Positions 17,883 through 29,527 of a stretch of DNA of 30,884 nucleotides are shown here, one piece after another. Source of the DNA: Actinomortierella ambigua (taxonomy: Eukaryota; Mortierellomycota; Mortierellomycetes; Mortierellales; Mortierellaceae); NCBI GenBank assembly GCA_016098155.1, contig JAAAJB010000143.1:1-30884 (forward strand). The letters run 5' to 3'. A program made the position numbers and the translations under genes. Below the pieces are notes generated by a model. That model was not told the origin of the DNA. It ran no database searches and saw only the letters and a program-made list of their open reading frames with translations. The first letter of the stretch is position 1. Each line of letters opens with the position of its first letter.

Positions 17883-20822
17883 CTAGTTAATGTCGAGCAG
17901 AACCTTCATGCGCTCATAGACTGTGAACGAGATGGCGACCATTGGGGTGACCTTGAGGTACCCAATGCTCAGGCCGACAAAGAACCCCCGTGCGCCCTTG
18001 GCTATATACAATTTCTTGGCGGTCTCGATCATGCCGGAAAACCGTTTCGGGTCCAGTGCGCCCGCGACCTGCATCTTGCGCCGCACCACCTCCAGCGGGT
18101 ATGCAGCCGTCTGCGACACGGCGCCTGCAATGCCTCCACAGGTCAACTCGGCAACTGTCCGCAACTCGGGCCGTGAATAATCCCCGTTCTTGTCTGGCAA
18201 CCCACGGTTCTGTTTGGGCTTGAGCGTCCAGGGTATATGGTTGCGACAAAACTCTTGCATCACATCGTGTGTGAAAAACGACACGCCCGCATATGGGATC
18301 ATACCCACCACCGACGTGAGAAATCCTCGGTAAAAGTTGGCCAGCTTCAACGACGGCACCCACGAACGTTGGTTGCCTGACGACGATGCTGCTGCTGGCT
18401 CATTGTAAATCTTGCGTACCAGCGACATGTAGGGTGTCACCTGCGTCTCGTACGCGAGTCGAACGCGGATCAAATCCAGAGGGTAGGTGAAAAAGACAGA
18501 AGTCACGCCTATAGTGGTCATTGGTATAAAAGTCGATTAGCAACCAATCGAGTAGTAAAACAGCTGGGGGGGGGGTTTGTTCTCCTTTGACACTTCGTTT
18601 TTTTGTCCCTCCCCTGCACGAGGTGTCACATACCAGCTAGTGAACCTGCAACCAGCTTCTTGTATGGTGTTTCGTCTCTCCGTGTGGGCATTAAAAGCTA
18701 GAGTAGGAGAATGCATATTCACAACAACAACAAAAAAAAAGGCATTGATGGTAAGTTTTCCACTCTGATCTGCAGTGCTAGAGTTTGTTGTTCCTATCGG
18801 GTCGATGTAGAGTAGTGTCCTTACACTTCGGTATTGCTCATAGGCCATAAACTTGATGGCTGCGTAGGGGAAAATACGCAAGACGGTAGCAGTGTTGCCC
18901 TGAAAGAGACCCCTGATGCCATTGGCTCTCCGAATGTCCCGTGCTGCTTTGAACACACCCGTCCATGTGCCTAGTGTAATGAGAATGAGAGAAACAACGA
19001 GAGGGGTTAGGTTGTTGCAGGCTATTTTTTGTTGCCAATAGCGCTTTTTGATCAGTCTGAAATAATTTTTGAGTAGTGGGTGATTCACTACAAAAATCTT
19101 CCCACGGGGTACTATGAGGAAGAGACAAAATCCCCCATGTGGGGAGATACACTCCAATCTGGAAGGCATATTAAAAAAAATTGACAGGTGAGGCGAAAGG
19201 GCCGCCTCGCTCCCTTGTTTGGCGCTTTCTTGCAAGTCTGTCATTCCTTCGGTTCACAGGGGATAAACATAAACCTTGCATGGGAGCAACTCTTGTTGTC
19301 AGAGAGATGGGCAGAGCAAGTCGAATCCAAAGATATGCCAGTTCCGAATCCTTCCTGAAAAAGCTAGTCCTGGTAGGTCGTTTGCCGCGATAGGGTTGTT
19401 TGGCTACAACTTCCTCTCTCGTTCCTTGCCTTCCCGAAGATCATTGACCGCCTTTTTCTTTCTGTCCTCTCTCTCTCTCTCCCTCTCCCTCTTCTTCTCG
19501 TTGTCGCCGTGAATGGACAAGGGTTCCTGAGATTTCTAGCAAAGGGAGGACGAAAACAGAGCCCCCGCTACATGGTCCCTATTGGTTCCATTTTGTGTGT
19601 CCACGAGTATGGGCGGGGAGACTTGCCTGCATATTTCTCAAACTGTGGATTGGAAGCCTGAAAGAGGATCTTGACGCGATCCAGAGGTGCGATCGCTGTC
19701 TTTGCCTACGAGTTCAGTAATAGAGAAGAGGGAAGGGGAGGGGGTGAGTGATGTAGTCTTTAGGCGTACGTACATTGCTCGTCTGTCTGTCTGTCTGTCT
19801 GCCTCCCTCCTTTTTTTGGTGCCTGGCAACAGAGTTTGGTTGCTTCGGCTTTGAGTTTTCCACGGGTGCCTCATCATTTGCTGAATAAACAACATGTCCA
19901 GCGCAGCCCAAAAAGGGAATCTCTACCAAGTAGAACCGAGGTGGGGTAACAAAACACATCTCCACGGACATCGCACTGGTTGGCTTGGATAAGACGGGCG
20001 AGTAGAGGCGTGTCCATGGAACAGGGCGAACCACTTTCCCGCTCCCATTCCCAGGATCACTGTTGTTCCTCATGTCCTTGCAATCTTCTTCTTCAGCGCT
20101 GTTCCATGGTGAAAGGAAGGGGGGGTTGTGCGTGTGCGTGTATGTGTTTGTATGTGCAAGCAAATCAGCTGTGCAGCCAAATATCGGCTCGGTCTTTTGC
20201 ACTGTGCAAAGTATGCGTGGAGTATGTAAACCGCAGGTTTTGAAAATACTGCACTAAAGCACAATGACGGACCTTGGGAGGTGGTGCAAGAAAGAATGAC
20301 AAAAAAAAAGGGAGCATGGAGAAAGCACGAGCCGGAGACTGGAGCGGACAATTGCATCAAGTTGATACTTACAGTGATACCCGCAATGCCGCCAGCAAGC
20401 ATTGTCTTTGCAATGTAGTCAAGCGACTTTGCATCGCGGTTGTGGACTGCCTTTCCATGTGCCCCTTCATGCTTCTTTGCATCGGCTGCAGCTGATCCAT
20501 TGGCGGCCGATCCAGTTGCTGATCCGCTGGTGGAAATGGGGCCAAGGGAGCCAAGACCCCTTTTTGTGCCTAATGCGTCTGATAGAGGAGGGTCGGCATA
20601 ACCCACAGAGGCGAGGGTTGTGGGTGCTGTAGTCGTTGCAGGTGCTGCTGTGGTTGCAGGTGCAGCTGCCGACAGGCCGGCTGTCGCGGCCGAGGCGGTG
20701 GAGGACAGCGAGGTGGACAGAGTGGAGGTGATGGAGAGTCCTGCAGAGCTGGCGGAGGTAGGGACAAGGGTCAAGGTGTTACTCAGAGTCGAGCCGGAGG
20801 TGGAAGACGTGAGTGCTTCCAT
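17883..20822 (-). CDS. LEU5: mitochondrial coenzyme A carrier (Leu5/SLC25A42-type)
   Basis: Five exons on the minus strand (20822-20373, 19705-19627, 18970-18825, 18697-18634, 18508-17883) encode 454 residues. Three mitochondrial-carrier repeats carry the signatures [16 protein letters not shown] and [12 protein letters not shown], and the spliced product runs through [43 protein letters not shown] and [15 protein letters not shown]. The closest families are yeast Leu5 and animal SLC25A42/A16, which bring CoA into the mitochondrial matrix. All exon joins keep frame. Intron 2 starts GCAAGT after AG, a GC-AG intron. The first about 130 residues are a Ser/Thr/Ala-rich extension not typical of the core family. 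The start at 20822 is the first ATG after a long pyrimidine-rich leader. Introns 1 and 2 are each about 660 nt. Substrate is inferred from family resemblance. Confidence 0.9.
19781..19800. repeat. (GTCT)5 microsatellite
   Basis: Five tandem GTCT units inside intron 1 of the carrier gene. Confidence 0.95.
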
Positions 20823-21471
20823 CAGACAGACAATAGTGAAGTGAGAGGGAGAGAGAGAAATAAAAAGCGAAAGCGCAAAAGAGGGGATCAAAGTATGAAA
20901 GAAAGACAGAGGAGAGCGTGAAGTAAAGGGCGGAGTAACAGGAAGAGGTGGAGAAGAGGGGGAAGAGGAGAAGAAGGAGGAGGAGAGGAAGAAGAAGAGG
21001 AGGGGGGAAGAAGGGAAGTACAAACTTTGTTGTTGGACACCACTGACCGACAACTCCGGTTGGCCAAAACGACCGAGAGGGCGTGAGGGGAGGAGGGAGG
21101 GATCAGAGGGAGGAAGGGCAAAAAAAAAAAACGAACAGGCAGGGAATGGAGCACAGAGCAAAGTTGAATAGGACGATGCCTTCGCACCACGATGAGAGAA
21201 AGAAAGAAAGAAAAGAGAATGAGGGGGATAAAGAGAGACCAGGTCGCTGTTGCGTAGTCCGGAGGATACAAAGATGGAGAGAGCCATGGACAGAACATAG
21301 GTGGAGGCTGAGGGAGGCACAAGGATTGTATTTTGTTTTTTTTTTCTTCATCTGCAACATGTGAAGGTGACAAAATGTGTGTGCAACAATTTGGCGGACT
21401 TGTGTGAGCGCCGACAAGAAAGAATGAGAAACAAACGTGAGAGGACCCTTTTTGCATAGTCCTCCTTTATT
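20823..21471. other. carrier upstream region with long polypurine tract
   Basis: A stretch of almost pure A/G with a few T and C exceptions runs from about 20939 to 21016, read as pyrimidines in the carrier's transcript direction. A GAAA repeat lies near 21195-21212 and A- and T-runs near 21120 and 21336. The frame upstream of the carrier ATG stays open here only because CT-rich DNA lacks stops. The region also contains the 3' end of the gene at 21472. Confidence 0.6.
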
Positions 21472-22653
21472 TTATCGGTTGGATCGACCACCTTGCTCCA
21501 CACCCACTGCCGCTGCCGTCGCCGGGTGGGTGCGGTGCAGAAGCCACCCCCACCACGCCATGGCCCGCTGGATAGCCTCGGGGCTAGGTGTCGGCATAAT
21601 GTTCTCGATCCGATGCTCGTCAATCAGGCCCATGTCGTCAAACTCATACACAAAGATCCCAGAGTACGACGTGGGCGGTGGAGACGTCGGTCCACGCGCT
21701 GTCAACACAATCGACGAGCGCACCGTGCCCGTGAGCTTCCATCGCACAGTCACACTGGTCGACGGTACAGGGGACATGATCTCTTCCGCGCCATCCGTGC
21801 CCCTGCCAACTCCCTTACTCTTAATGATCTGCGATGCCTCGGCCGATACTGGCTGCTCTACGGAGGCGAAGGTCATGCTCGTCTGTCTGGTCATACTGGG
21901 CGAAACCACTGTTCCTGGCGTTGACGCGGACATGTGAACCCTGCTAGGACCATCGGATCTACCATCAAACCCCGAGTCTCCGTTTCCGCCTCCATTGTAG
22001 TCGAAACCCGACAGGCCCCGACCGCCGCGATCATTGACGCGGATCGACTGAATCTCCAGCTCTAGATTCTTGAACCAGGCCTTGAAGCTCCACCGTACTG
22101 CACCAGCCAAGGTTAGGTACAGAGGCTTGCTTTGTAAGGACGCGTTCGTATGTGTAGATTCTGTTAACCTGATAGAAGGCGAGTAGATGGATGTGTCGCA
22201 AAGACCATTCTTGAAAATCCTCGGCAGCTCGTCTCGTAGTGTCTCGATAGCTATGATGATAGAGATGATATCATCGTCCAAAATTAGTGATGCGATCAGC
22301 TGTTCAAGATCCTAAACACTTGCTCATGGTAGCGACAGCGACTCGTCCTTACCGTGGCCGACGCGCAAGTTGTACTCTTGTGGTGTGCCCTTGGAGGGAT
22401 CCCCTGGAAAGTCGTGGTCGGGTTGGCTGGGAGAAAACCGCACATGGGTGTCTGACCCACCTGGTGTCTGGTTTGGCTGTGTTTTCAAACTGCGAGAGGA
22501 GGAGACGAGAATCGCCCTCGAGGTGGCTGGTACGCTCCTGAGGCGGATACGGTGAAGAAGGGCTGTCTGGTGACTACATTCAGTGGTTTTCCTGGGTGTA
22601 GACTCAAGAAACAGTCTTCTCAATGATTGGGTTGTCAGTCGTGTTCCGTTCAT
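21472..22653 (-). CDS. DUF2358 (C6orf136-like) protein, probably mitochondrial
   Basis: Two exons, 22653-22353 and 22250-21472, join in phase 1 over a 102-nt intron to give 359 residues. The domain starts at the join, AIETLRDELPRIF, and includes IYSPSIRL, WFKNLELEIQSI, VRWKLTG and YSGIFVYEFDDMGLIDEHRIENIMPTPS (given here as separate family landmarks). These match, in order, the DUF2358 family that includes human C6orf136. Between the helices and strands lies a Gly/Ser-rich insert of about 80 residues not expected in the animal protein. The first about 60 residues are rich in Arg, Ser, Thr and Leu with few acidic residues, starting MNGTRLTTQSLRRLFLES, which suits a mitochondrial targeting signal. 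Biochemical function is unknown. It follows the SR-protein gene on the same strand by 184 bp. Confidence 0.75.
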
Positions 22654-22837
22654 GGTGCATGTGAAGAACAATCTTGAGCCATCAGGACCCAGTGAAAAGT
22701 ACCAAGTGACTTCTTTTTGCGTTGTAGAGCAGCAACATTTTTTATTTCTCGCAAAAAAAGGCTAGCGTGCTTGATCCTTGAAAGCCGAGGTAGAAAAGAT
22801 GGTGGGTTACGTTGTTGAGAGCTGGTGGTCGGTCCTC

Positions 22838-24740
22838 TTAGATGCGGCGCTGAGGTGGTGGTGGGGGTGGTGGTGCTCCTCGCCTGAATAGAGATACAAT
22901 CGACATTCGATGTAGAAAAGAGAAGAGAGAGAAAAGAACGGTTCCCGAAGAGCTCCGTTGGTCATCTGTGCCATCATCCGTATAATTCAGTGTGCATGTG
23001 CCTATCCCAGTCAGTGCCTCTTTGTGCGCGCCCTTCTCTATGTCTGCTGCTCCCGAGATTCCCTGTGTATCCCAGCGCCCAATTTTTTCTTTTTCTTTTC
23101 TTTTCCTTTCCAACTCATGTGCATCCGCTTGCGCCCCCTGTGCTTCATCGCCACTGATCCAAAGAGGCTGCCTGAACAGAGCAGCGGCTTCTCAAGGACA
23201 AAGAGCCGCTCCTGTGACGCGAAAAGATATGTGCCCAGCCCATGTTGGTGCCGTTCTCCACAAACATCCATGGCAATATGAATGTGTTTAGCAGTAAGAG
23301 AGAGAGATGCGGTGCAGCGAAGACACGGGTGGACTTTGCTGGCCACAGTGAGAGGGAAATGGAGAAGAAGAAGAAAAAAGACAGCCAAGCATGGTAGAAC
23401 AAAAGAAAACACACTTAAAGGTATCGCATCCAATGTAGAGCAAAACCAAAAGAGCGGACCGCAACCAATACACCAGGCATTTCAAAAGACAGCAGGCAAG
23501 GCAAACAGCCGCAGTAACAGCGGCAGCATCAACAAAAACAGCAGATAATTACCCATAGGGACTCGGCGATCGTCCACGGCCAGATTCACGGTAGTAAGGC
23601 GAAGGGGAGCGGCCACGGTATCCACCACCATAAGGCGAGCGACCGCGATAGTAGCCACGTTCAGGAGACCGAGAATAGCCACGGCCGCCACGGTAGCCAC
23701 CATACTCATAGGGATCTCTATAGTGAGGTGGCGAACGGCCACGACCACCATAGCGAGGGGGTGGGGGCGGGCCGCGACGATGGTAATCGTGGGGAGGAGG
23801 AGCGTGTCGTCGAGTATCAGGTCCTCTATGTGGTGTAGTGAAGAAACAAAAAGAGTTGGGTGACGTGCAGCAATGTTAATTTTCCAACCCCAACAATTTA
23901 ACATTTGGCACTATTTAACGTTCACTCCATGCTTACCGGCAGTAGCGAGCCAAATGGCCAGGCTCTCCACACTTGAAGCACTTGCCAGACTTTACGTCCA
24001 TGCCCTTCTCGCTGGCCTCGGGGCACTCACGAGCCCAGTGGCCATTTCCTCCGCAGAGAAAGCAGCCACTGCCAGGGCCGCCAGAACGGCGCGACCACTC
24101 GACAGAGATCCGGTTGCCATCAAGCTCGTATCCGTTCAGCTTGTTCACTGCATCGTCAGCATCACGAGGGTCCTAGTGATGTTGATAGAGAGAGAATTAA
24201 GGAAGCAGGACATGTTAATTATCCACTATCAGTCAAACGGAAAAAGTAAACCAGAATTTAAAGTCGCTCAAATATTAAAATACCTCATATTCAACAAAAG
24301 CAAAGCCGCCATGCTTCAACTCGACCGAGAGAACTCGGCCGTACTTTTCAAACTATACAGGCAGGCGAGATAGAGAGAGAGAGTGAGTGTGTGCGGGGGA
24401 TAGACAGATGGATAGATGGGTAGAGAGAAAGAGAAAGAGAAAGAGCTGCCTCTTGTAGAGACCGATATCCTGCTTACCAACTCTTCAACATCTCTGCGCT
24501 CTGTGCGATGGCTCAGGTGGCCCACGTAGACGGTCGAGTGGGTGCTCGAAGGTGGGGGTGCGCCAGCAGCTGTAGTGGGTAGTGTTGAGAAGAAAAAGAA
24601 GAGAATTGCTGGAGGTCAGAATACAGCAGACATCCCACACGTTGCTAGCAAACGACAGAGGGCACGATGGGTGCATTAGAAGCCCCCCCTCGAAAAGAAG
24701 GCGTACCAGGAAGGGGTGGAGGGGGTGGAGGCAACGACAT
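22838..24740 (-). CDS. SR-family splicing factor: RRM, two CCHC zinc knuckles, RS-like tail
   Basis: Six exons on the minus strand (24740-24707, 24569-24478, 24352-24284, 24172-23937, 23825-23553, 22883-22838) encode 249 residues. The protein starts [11 protein letters not shown], then an RRM with RNP2 VYVGHL and RNP1 GGFAFVEYE, then two zinc knuckles [15 protein letters not shown] and [14 protein letters not shown], then an Arg/Gly/Tyr/Ser tail with RSPSP and GRGRSPS elements. The layout resembles SRSF7 and, with two knuckles, plant RS2Z proteins; these bind RNA in the nucleus and guide splicing. Exon 5 ends CCCTATGG before GTAATT. Unspliced, a TAA falls at once and the protein ends after 235 residues; spliced over 669 nt to a strong pyrimidine tract and CAG, it continues [14 protein letters not shown]. 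The two ends may be alternative forms. Confidence 0.88.
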
Positions 24741-25234
24741 CGTGTGATGTGTTTGGTATGAGGTGAACGGTGTGTGTGAAAGAAGGGACTAAACTTGTTG
24801 ATGGGACAACGGATGTAGGTGAGTCGCCACTTTCACTCGTCCATAGCCACGTAATTCGGACTGGGATTGCGCTGCTCCTCGTTCACTTCAGTGCCCCCTC
24901 TCTCTCCCTCTCAACCCAAAGATGGGATGATTGTTGTCGCATTTTACCCACCGCAACCTCTCTTTCGCTCTCTCTCCTCCCTACCCCACCCCCACCTCAC
25001 CATCAACGCCCTTTTGGCCTTCCTGCTCTGCTCTGCATCGGTGGCCCCCATATCTCACCTCGACATTTCATCCTACCCTCAGCGACGCGTCAATTAGCTG
25101 GACTTTTTGCATTCTCTGATTGTGATTGGATCCTCATCCACAGGCACGCCACCACCCATTTTTTTGCTCTTTGATCCCTGCCCCGCCTCCAAGAAACACA
25201 CAATCCCTCTCACCTCTGCCACTACAACTCGACC
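24741..25234. promoter_or_regulatory. bidirectional promoter region, SR protein and SWI3/SMARCC
   Basis: 494 bp lie between divergent start codons. The SWI3-proximal half is CT-rich, typical of fungal leaders. No TATA box is obvious. Co-expression of the two genes is possible but not shown. Confidence 0.5.
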
Positions 25235-28200
25235 ATGGCTGCACGGAGGAAATCAGGCGGTGCTGACATCAAGCACTATGAATCCCAGGATATCATCGAC
25301 CACTTTGAGCACGTTCGGGAGCCGCTTGCTCAGGACCTGAAAAAGTCACACCCTGAGGCGGATGTATCCTTCACCGCCAAGGACCTCTCGCTCTTCGTCT
25401 ACGCCCTGCAGCAATTCCAAGAAGACGTCCTCGGCGCAACAGGCGCCCACATCCTCGCTAGTGGTGCCCCTGCTCGCATTCCCGCCAAGCTGTTCCGTCA
25501 TGATGTCCTCTCCACAACTTCGCCCATTTACAAGATCCTCAAGTCTGCTTACGAGTTCCGTCACACACAGGGCTGGCGCGACTGGGACCTACTTAACCCA
25601 GCCAAGCGCACTCTGTACATTGAGCTCGTCTCCCACATCCGCAACGACCTCGTCTCGCAGGGCACAATCAAGAACCCTACTGTTGCCCTCGTCGACGCGA
25701 TTGAGAGCGAGGAACGCGAGAGGCTCACCACATCTGTCAAACGCCTTGGTGGTAAGGGCCATCAATGTTTCTGCTATGCTGCGTACCTTGCCTTTTCCTA
25801 TGAATTTTATTCTTGGCCGATCTTGTCTAACGTTTCACCTGTGTACTACTCTCTCTTTGAATGTGCCATCTATCATATATCACGTTGAAAACAAAATAGG
25901 TATCGTTGTTTCGGACGCTAGCCAGGCAACTCACATTGTTCACCCATCGACAGAGGAGCTTGAGAGTCCCGAGGGAGAAGAATGGCTGCGTACGCTTGAC
26001 AAGAAGGACGGCAAGGTCCTTGTTCACTACTGGTACTACCCCGACTCGTACGATGAATGGCTGCCCGAGAACATTGACTTTATGGACCCCGAGCCTGCAC
26101 CAGAGCACTCTGGCGCCTGGAGCGTATCAACGCGATGGATCAGAGACTCTGCAAAGTATAACGAGTGGATGAATGAGGAGGACTATGAGCCGGGCCAGGA
26201 CCAAAACACAGACAACGACTCGGTGGCAGGATCGCCTGCACCCACGACTCTGCGCTACGGCAAGCGTGACAACTCGGATCTGCGTCACGAGTCCGTGGCG
26301 AAGCGCCTCAAGCGCAGCTCTTCCTCGACCCCCATGGACGCCCTTCCTGACCACCCTCTGCTCCAGGTTGTCTCGCTTGACCAACAGAATGTGAACCGCC
26401 GTGGAGGCAAGAAGAATGAGTTTGAGCCTATTCCCGGTGGCGAACTTGCCAATATTCCCGAGGCTCCCGTAAGCACAGAGTCTGCTGACAAGGCAGCGGA
26501 GAGCGCCAAAGAGGCCGCTACCGTCAACCCTGATGCAATGGACGTGGATAACAAGGAAGGCGAGGCAGAGAAGGCAAAGTCAGAGGAGGCCAAGGTCGCC
26601 GAGACCAAGCCTGCTGAGCAAGAGTCGAACCGTGGGAGCCAGCCCCCCGAGACAGAGGAGGCACTTTCACAGGCAGATGCGGAGCGCCTGCAGCTCGAGG
26701 AGGAGGCTGGTCGCTACTTGCAGCAGCAAACGCAGGAGGTCATCATCCCTTCTTATGCTGCGTGGTTCAATATGGCCAAGATTCACGAGATTGAGCACAA
26801 GTCGCTTCCCGAGTTTTTCAACCTCAAGAACCGAAGCAAGACACCCTCCGTCTACAAGGATTACCGTGATTTCATGATTAACACCTACCGCCTGAATCCT
26901 GCCGAGTACTTGACTGTCACTGCCTGTCGCCGGAACCTTGCTGGTGACGTCTGTGCCATTATCCGCGTTCACGCCTTTTTAGAACAGTGGGGCCTTATTA
27001 ACTACCAGGTATGTCTTGACTAATTCTGTGTCCCATAATGTTTTCACGTTCGTCATATACTTTACGTTTCTTTACTTACAACTCTTTTATTTTCTTTGTG
27101 TGTCAACTAGGTTGATGCAGAGACACGTCCATCAACGGTTGGACCTTCGTTTACGGGACATTTCCGTGTGACGGTGGATACACCTAGAGGTCTTCAGCCT
27201 TTCTACCCTCATGTGGCGGCATCGACAGCCGTCCAGTCCAATAGCGAGTTGTCGGCCGGTGCGGCATCGGAGAAGGTCAAGCCCGCCACCGCTGTCGACC
27301 CCAACCTGGAGCTGCGCCGCAACATTTATGCCTCGGATGCTACGCCATCTGCCAAGGACGGAGAGGAGATTGCGGACAAGAAGCCTCAGTTCAACTGCTT
27401 CACGTGTGGCACGGACTGCACACTGGTCCGGTATCACAGCATCAAGACGAAGAACTTTGAGCTGTGCACGAGCTGCTACACCGAGGGCCGTTTCCCCTCA
27501 ACGATGTCATCGGGTGACTTTATCCGCATGACATCGCCTTACTTTAAGCAGGGCACGGATGAGGCGTGGACGGACCAGGAGACATTGTTGCTGTTGGAAG
27601 GTCTGGAGATGTATGACGATGACTGGAACCAGATTTCTGAGCATGTGGGCACGCGTACGCGCGAACAGTGCATCCTGCACTTTTTGCAGCTGCCCATTGT
27701 GGACCCATACCTGAACGAGATGCCCGAGAAGGATCTGGGCCCGCTGCGGTATGCGCGCACACCCTTCAGCCAGGCCGATAACCCCATCATGAGCGTCGTC
27801 GCCTTCTTGGCCAGCGTCGTCAACCCTGGAGTCGCCGCTGCGGCTGCACAGAGCGCCATCAAGGAGATGGGCAAGGCTGCCAAGAAGCGTGTCGATGCTG
27901 AAAAGGCCAAGGCGACTACGGCTGCTGCTGCTACTGAGGGTGGTGCCAACGGCACAAGCTCTGACGAACAGACAGCTTCTGCTGCTGATGAAGACGAAGA
28001 AGATGCCACCAAGACACCAAAGGTCGAAGAGTCTGAGGGTGCCATGGAGGTTGACGACTCGGCGGCAGGCCCAAGCACAGTGGAGAAGGAGGACACGGAG
28101 ATGAAGCATGAAGGCGAAGACAAAGAGGACAAGGAGGCAACGCCTGCAGTAGAGGTAGCAGAGGCAGAAGCGGAGGAGTCGTCTCAGTCGACTCTGGAGA

Positions 28201-28685
28201 AGGTTGCAGCAGCAGCTCTGGGCTGCGCAGCGGCCAAGAGCAAGGCGCTTGCAAGCTACGAAGAGCGCGAGCTGCACCGTCTGGCGACGGCTGTGGTTGA
28301 GATTGAGCTCAAGAAGCTGGAGCTCAAGCTGCAGCAATTTGAGGAGTTGGAGAGCGTGTTGGAGATTGAGAAGCGCGAGCTGGAGCGACAGCGACAGCAG
28401 GTGTACCTGGACCGTCTTCAGATGAAGAAGAGCATCATGGCTATGCAAGAAAAGATGATCCTGGCACGCCAGACCAACAACCCCCAAGTATTCAATAGCG
28501 TCACGGTGCCTCCAGGTGGCCTCAACGGCACTGGCCATGCCTTCCAAGCTGGTGAGAATGCAGGAGTAGCAGGAGCAGGAGGTGTCCGTCCTCAGCAGGT
28601 GCAACAAGATGGAACCACCCCTTCTATGGTGCCTCCGAGCCGAGATGCGAATGTCGAGGGCGTCAAGATTCAGCCCTTGGCATAG
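25235..28685 (+). CDS. SWI3/SMARCC subunit of a SWI/SNF-type chromatin remodelling complex
   Basis: Exons 25235-25751, 25900-27008 and 27111-28685 encode 1066 residues. Residues about 10-270 match the N-terminal MarR-like/BRCT-like/chromo module of animal SMARCC1/2, with [40 protein letters not shown] and [12 protein letters not shown] low-complexity Ala/Glu/Lys linker follows. The SWIRM domain (about 452-542) reads [34 protein letters not shown] and [17 protein letters not shown]-type zinc finger (about 635-685) shows CFTCGTDC and CTSCYTEG, a SANT domain (about 693-740) [20 protein letters not shown], then the conserved [20 protein letters not shown] segment, an acidic stretch and a long coiled coil (about 926-993) for dimerisation. 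The protein scaffolds the remodeller in the nucleus. The joins preserve frame in conserved sequence. Start is the first ATG (CGACCATGG). Confidence 0.95.
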
Positions 28686-29527
28686 TTGCCCTGTTTCATT
28701 TTCTTTTTGTGTAGTTTTGTTTCATTCCCAACTGTTTTTTTTCCTTGCTCGTAATTCTACGATAATGACATGCGCATTGTTGATCACAATTGAGTACATA
28801 TAAATTGAGGACGATCAAACCGATTCACGCAGTCGCCCCGTTGCACGCTAGTCTGAAAAGATGCCATAGCCACGCATTAGCCACTGCCCTTTTCTTTCTT
28901 TCCTTCTTTCTCTGTTTCTCCCGCCTCGCTGTTCACAAATCCACGCACTTCCGAAGCAGGAGTGCTGTGGGGATGCCCTTTGAAGGGTCGATAATAACTA
29001 GTAGAGATGCCAAGGTGTTTGTTGTCGTATTCATTTTCTCGCTATAGGATCTCAGAGGTTCTATTCACATCTTTGATGAAAATATTGGCGCTAACGGCTG
29101 TGTCAATTGAGTCTAATGCTCCTAAAGACGAAGCAACATACAAAGAGGGAACTTTTAAGGTACATTCCGCCCTACAAGTTGACAAGAGATGCTCCACCTT
29201 GCGGAATCAGGCTGCGCTACGCTCGTCGCTTACTAATGGTCACCGTTGCCTCGGAATTTTCTCAGGTTGGATCAGGCCTTCGAACTTTTGCCGCAGCTAT
29301 TTACAGCAGATACATAAACCACGTTCATCGCCACCCAAAAAAACTTGTCCTTAGTCTACTAAACTGTACAGTTTCTCACACCTTTTTCACTATAACCCTT
29401 TCGATCTTTCACGGGTAACTCCTCGCGTGAACCTGCTGTCAAGAGTTAATTGGTCGGACACAGACATGCTTCATTAACACAGCTACTCTCGCTCACTCGT
29501 TCAAAGGCGCCGATCGATATTCACGCG
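28686..29527. other. intergenic, no recognised gene
   Basis: It holds the SWI3 3' end and the upstream region of the next gene. The short plus-strand frame at 29107-29418, which is Arg/Tyr-rich around 29160-29330, has balanced composition but no recognised family and no supporting splice or promoter signal. Confidence 0.45.

Noticed and set aside
20823..21320. In-frame extension of the CoA carrier upstream of the ATG at 20822
   Set aside because: The translation is mostly Ser, Pro, Phe and Leu from CT-rich DNA, so the missing stops are explained by composition.
22098..22170. A second intron inside the DUF2358 gene (GTTAAC...GTGCAG)
   Set aside because: Removing it breaks the frame, and the unspliced segment lines up in length with the animal homologue as I recall it.
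27507..28607. A 366-codon antisense open frame over SWI3
   Set aside because: It is a shadow of GC-rich third positions in the SANT and coiled-coil region, and its protein is Leu/His/Cys-rich without known motifs.
29107..29418. A small Arg/Tyr-rich gene between SWI3 and the hypothetical protein
   Set aside because: It has no recognised family, no start context and no splice support. It is noted as part of the intergenic region only.
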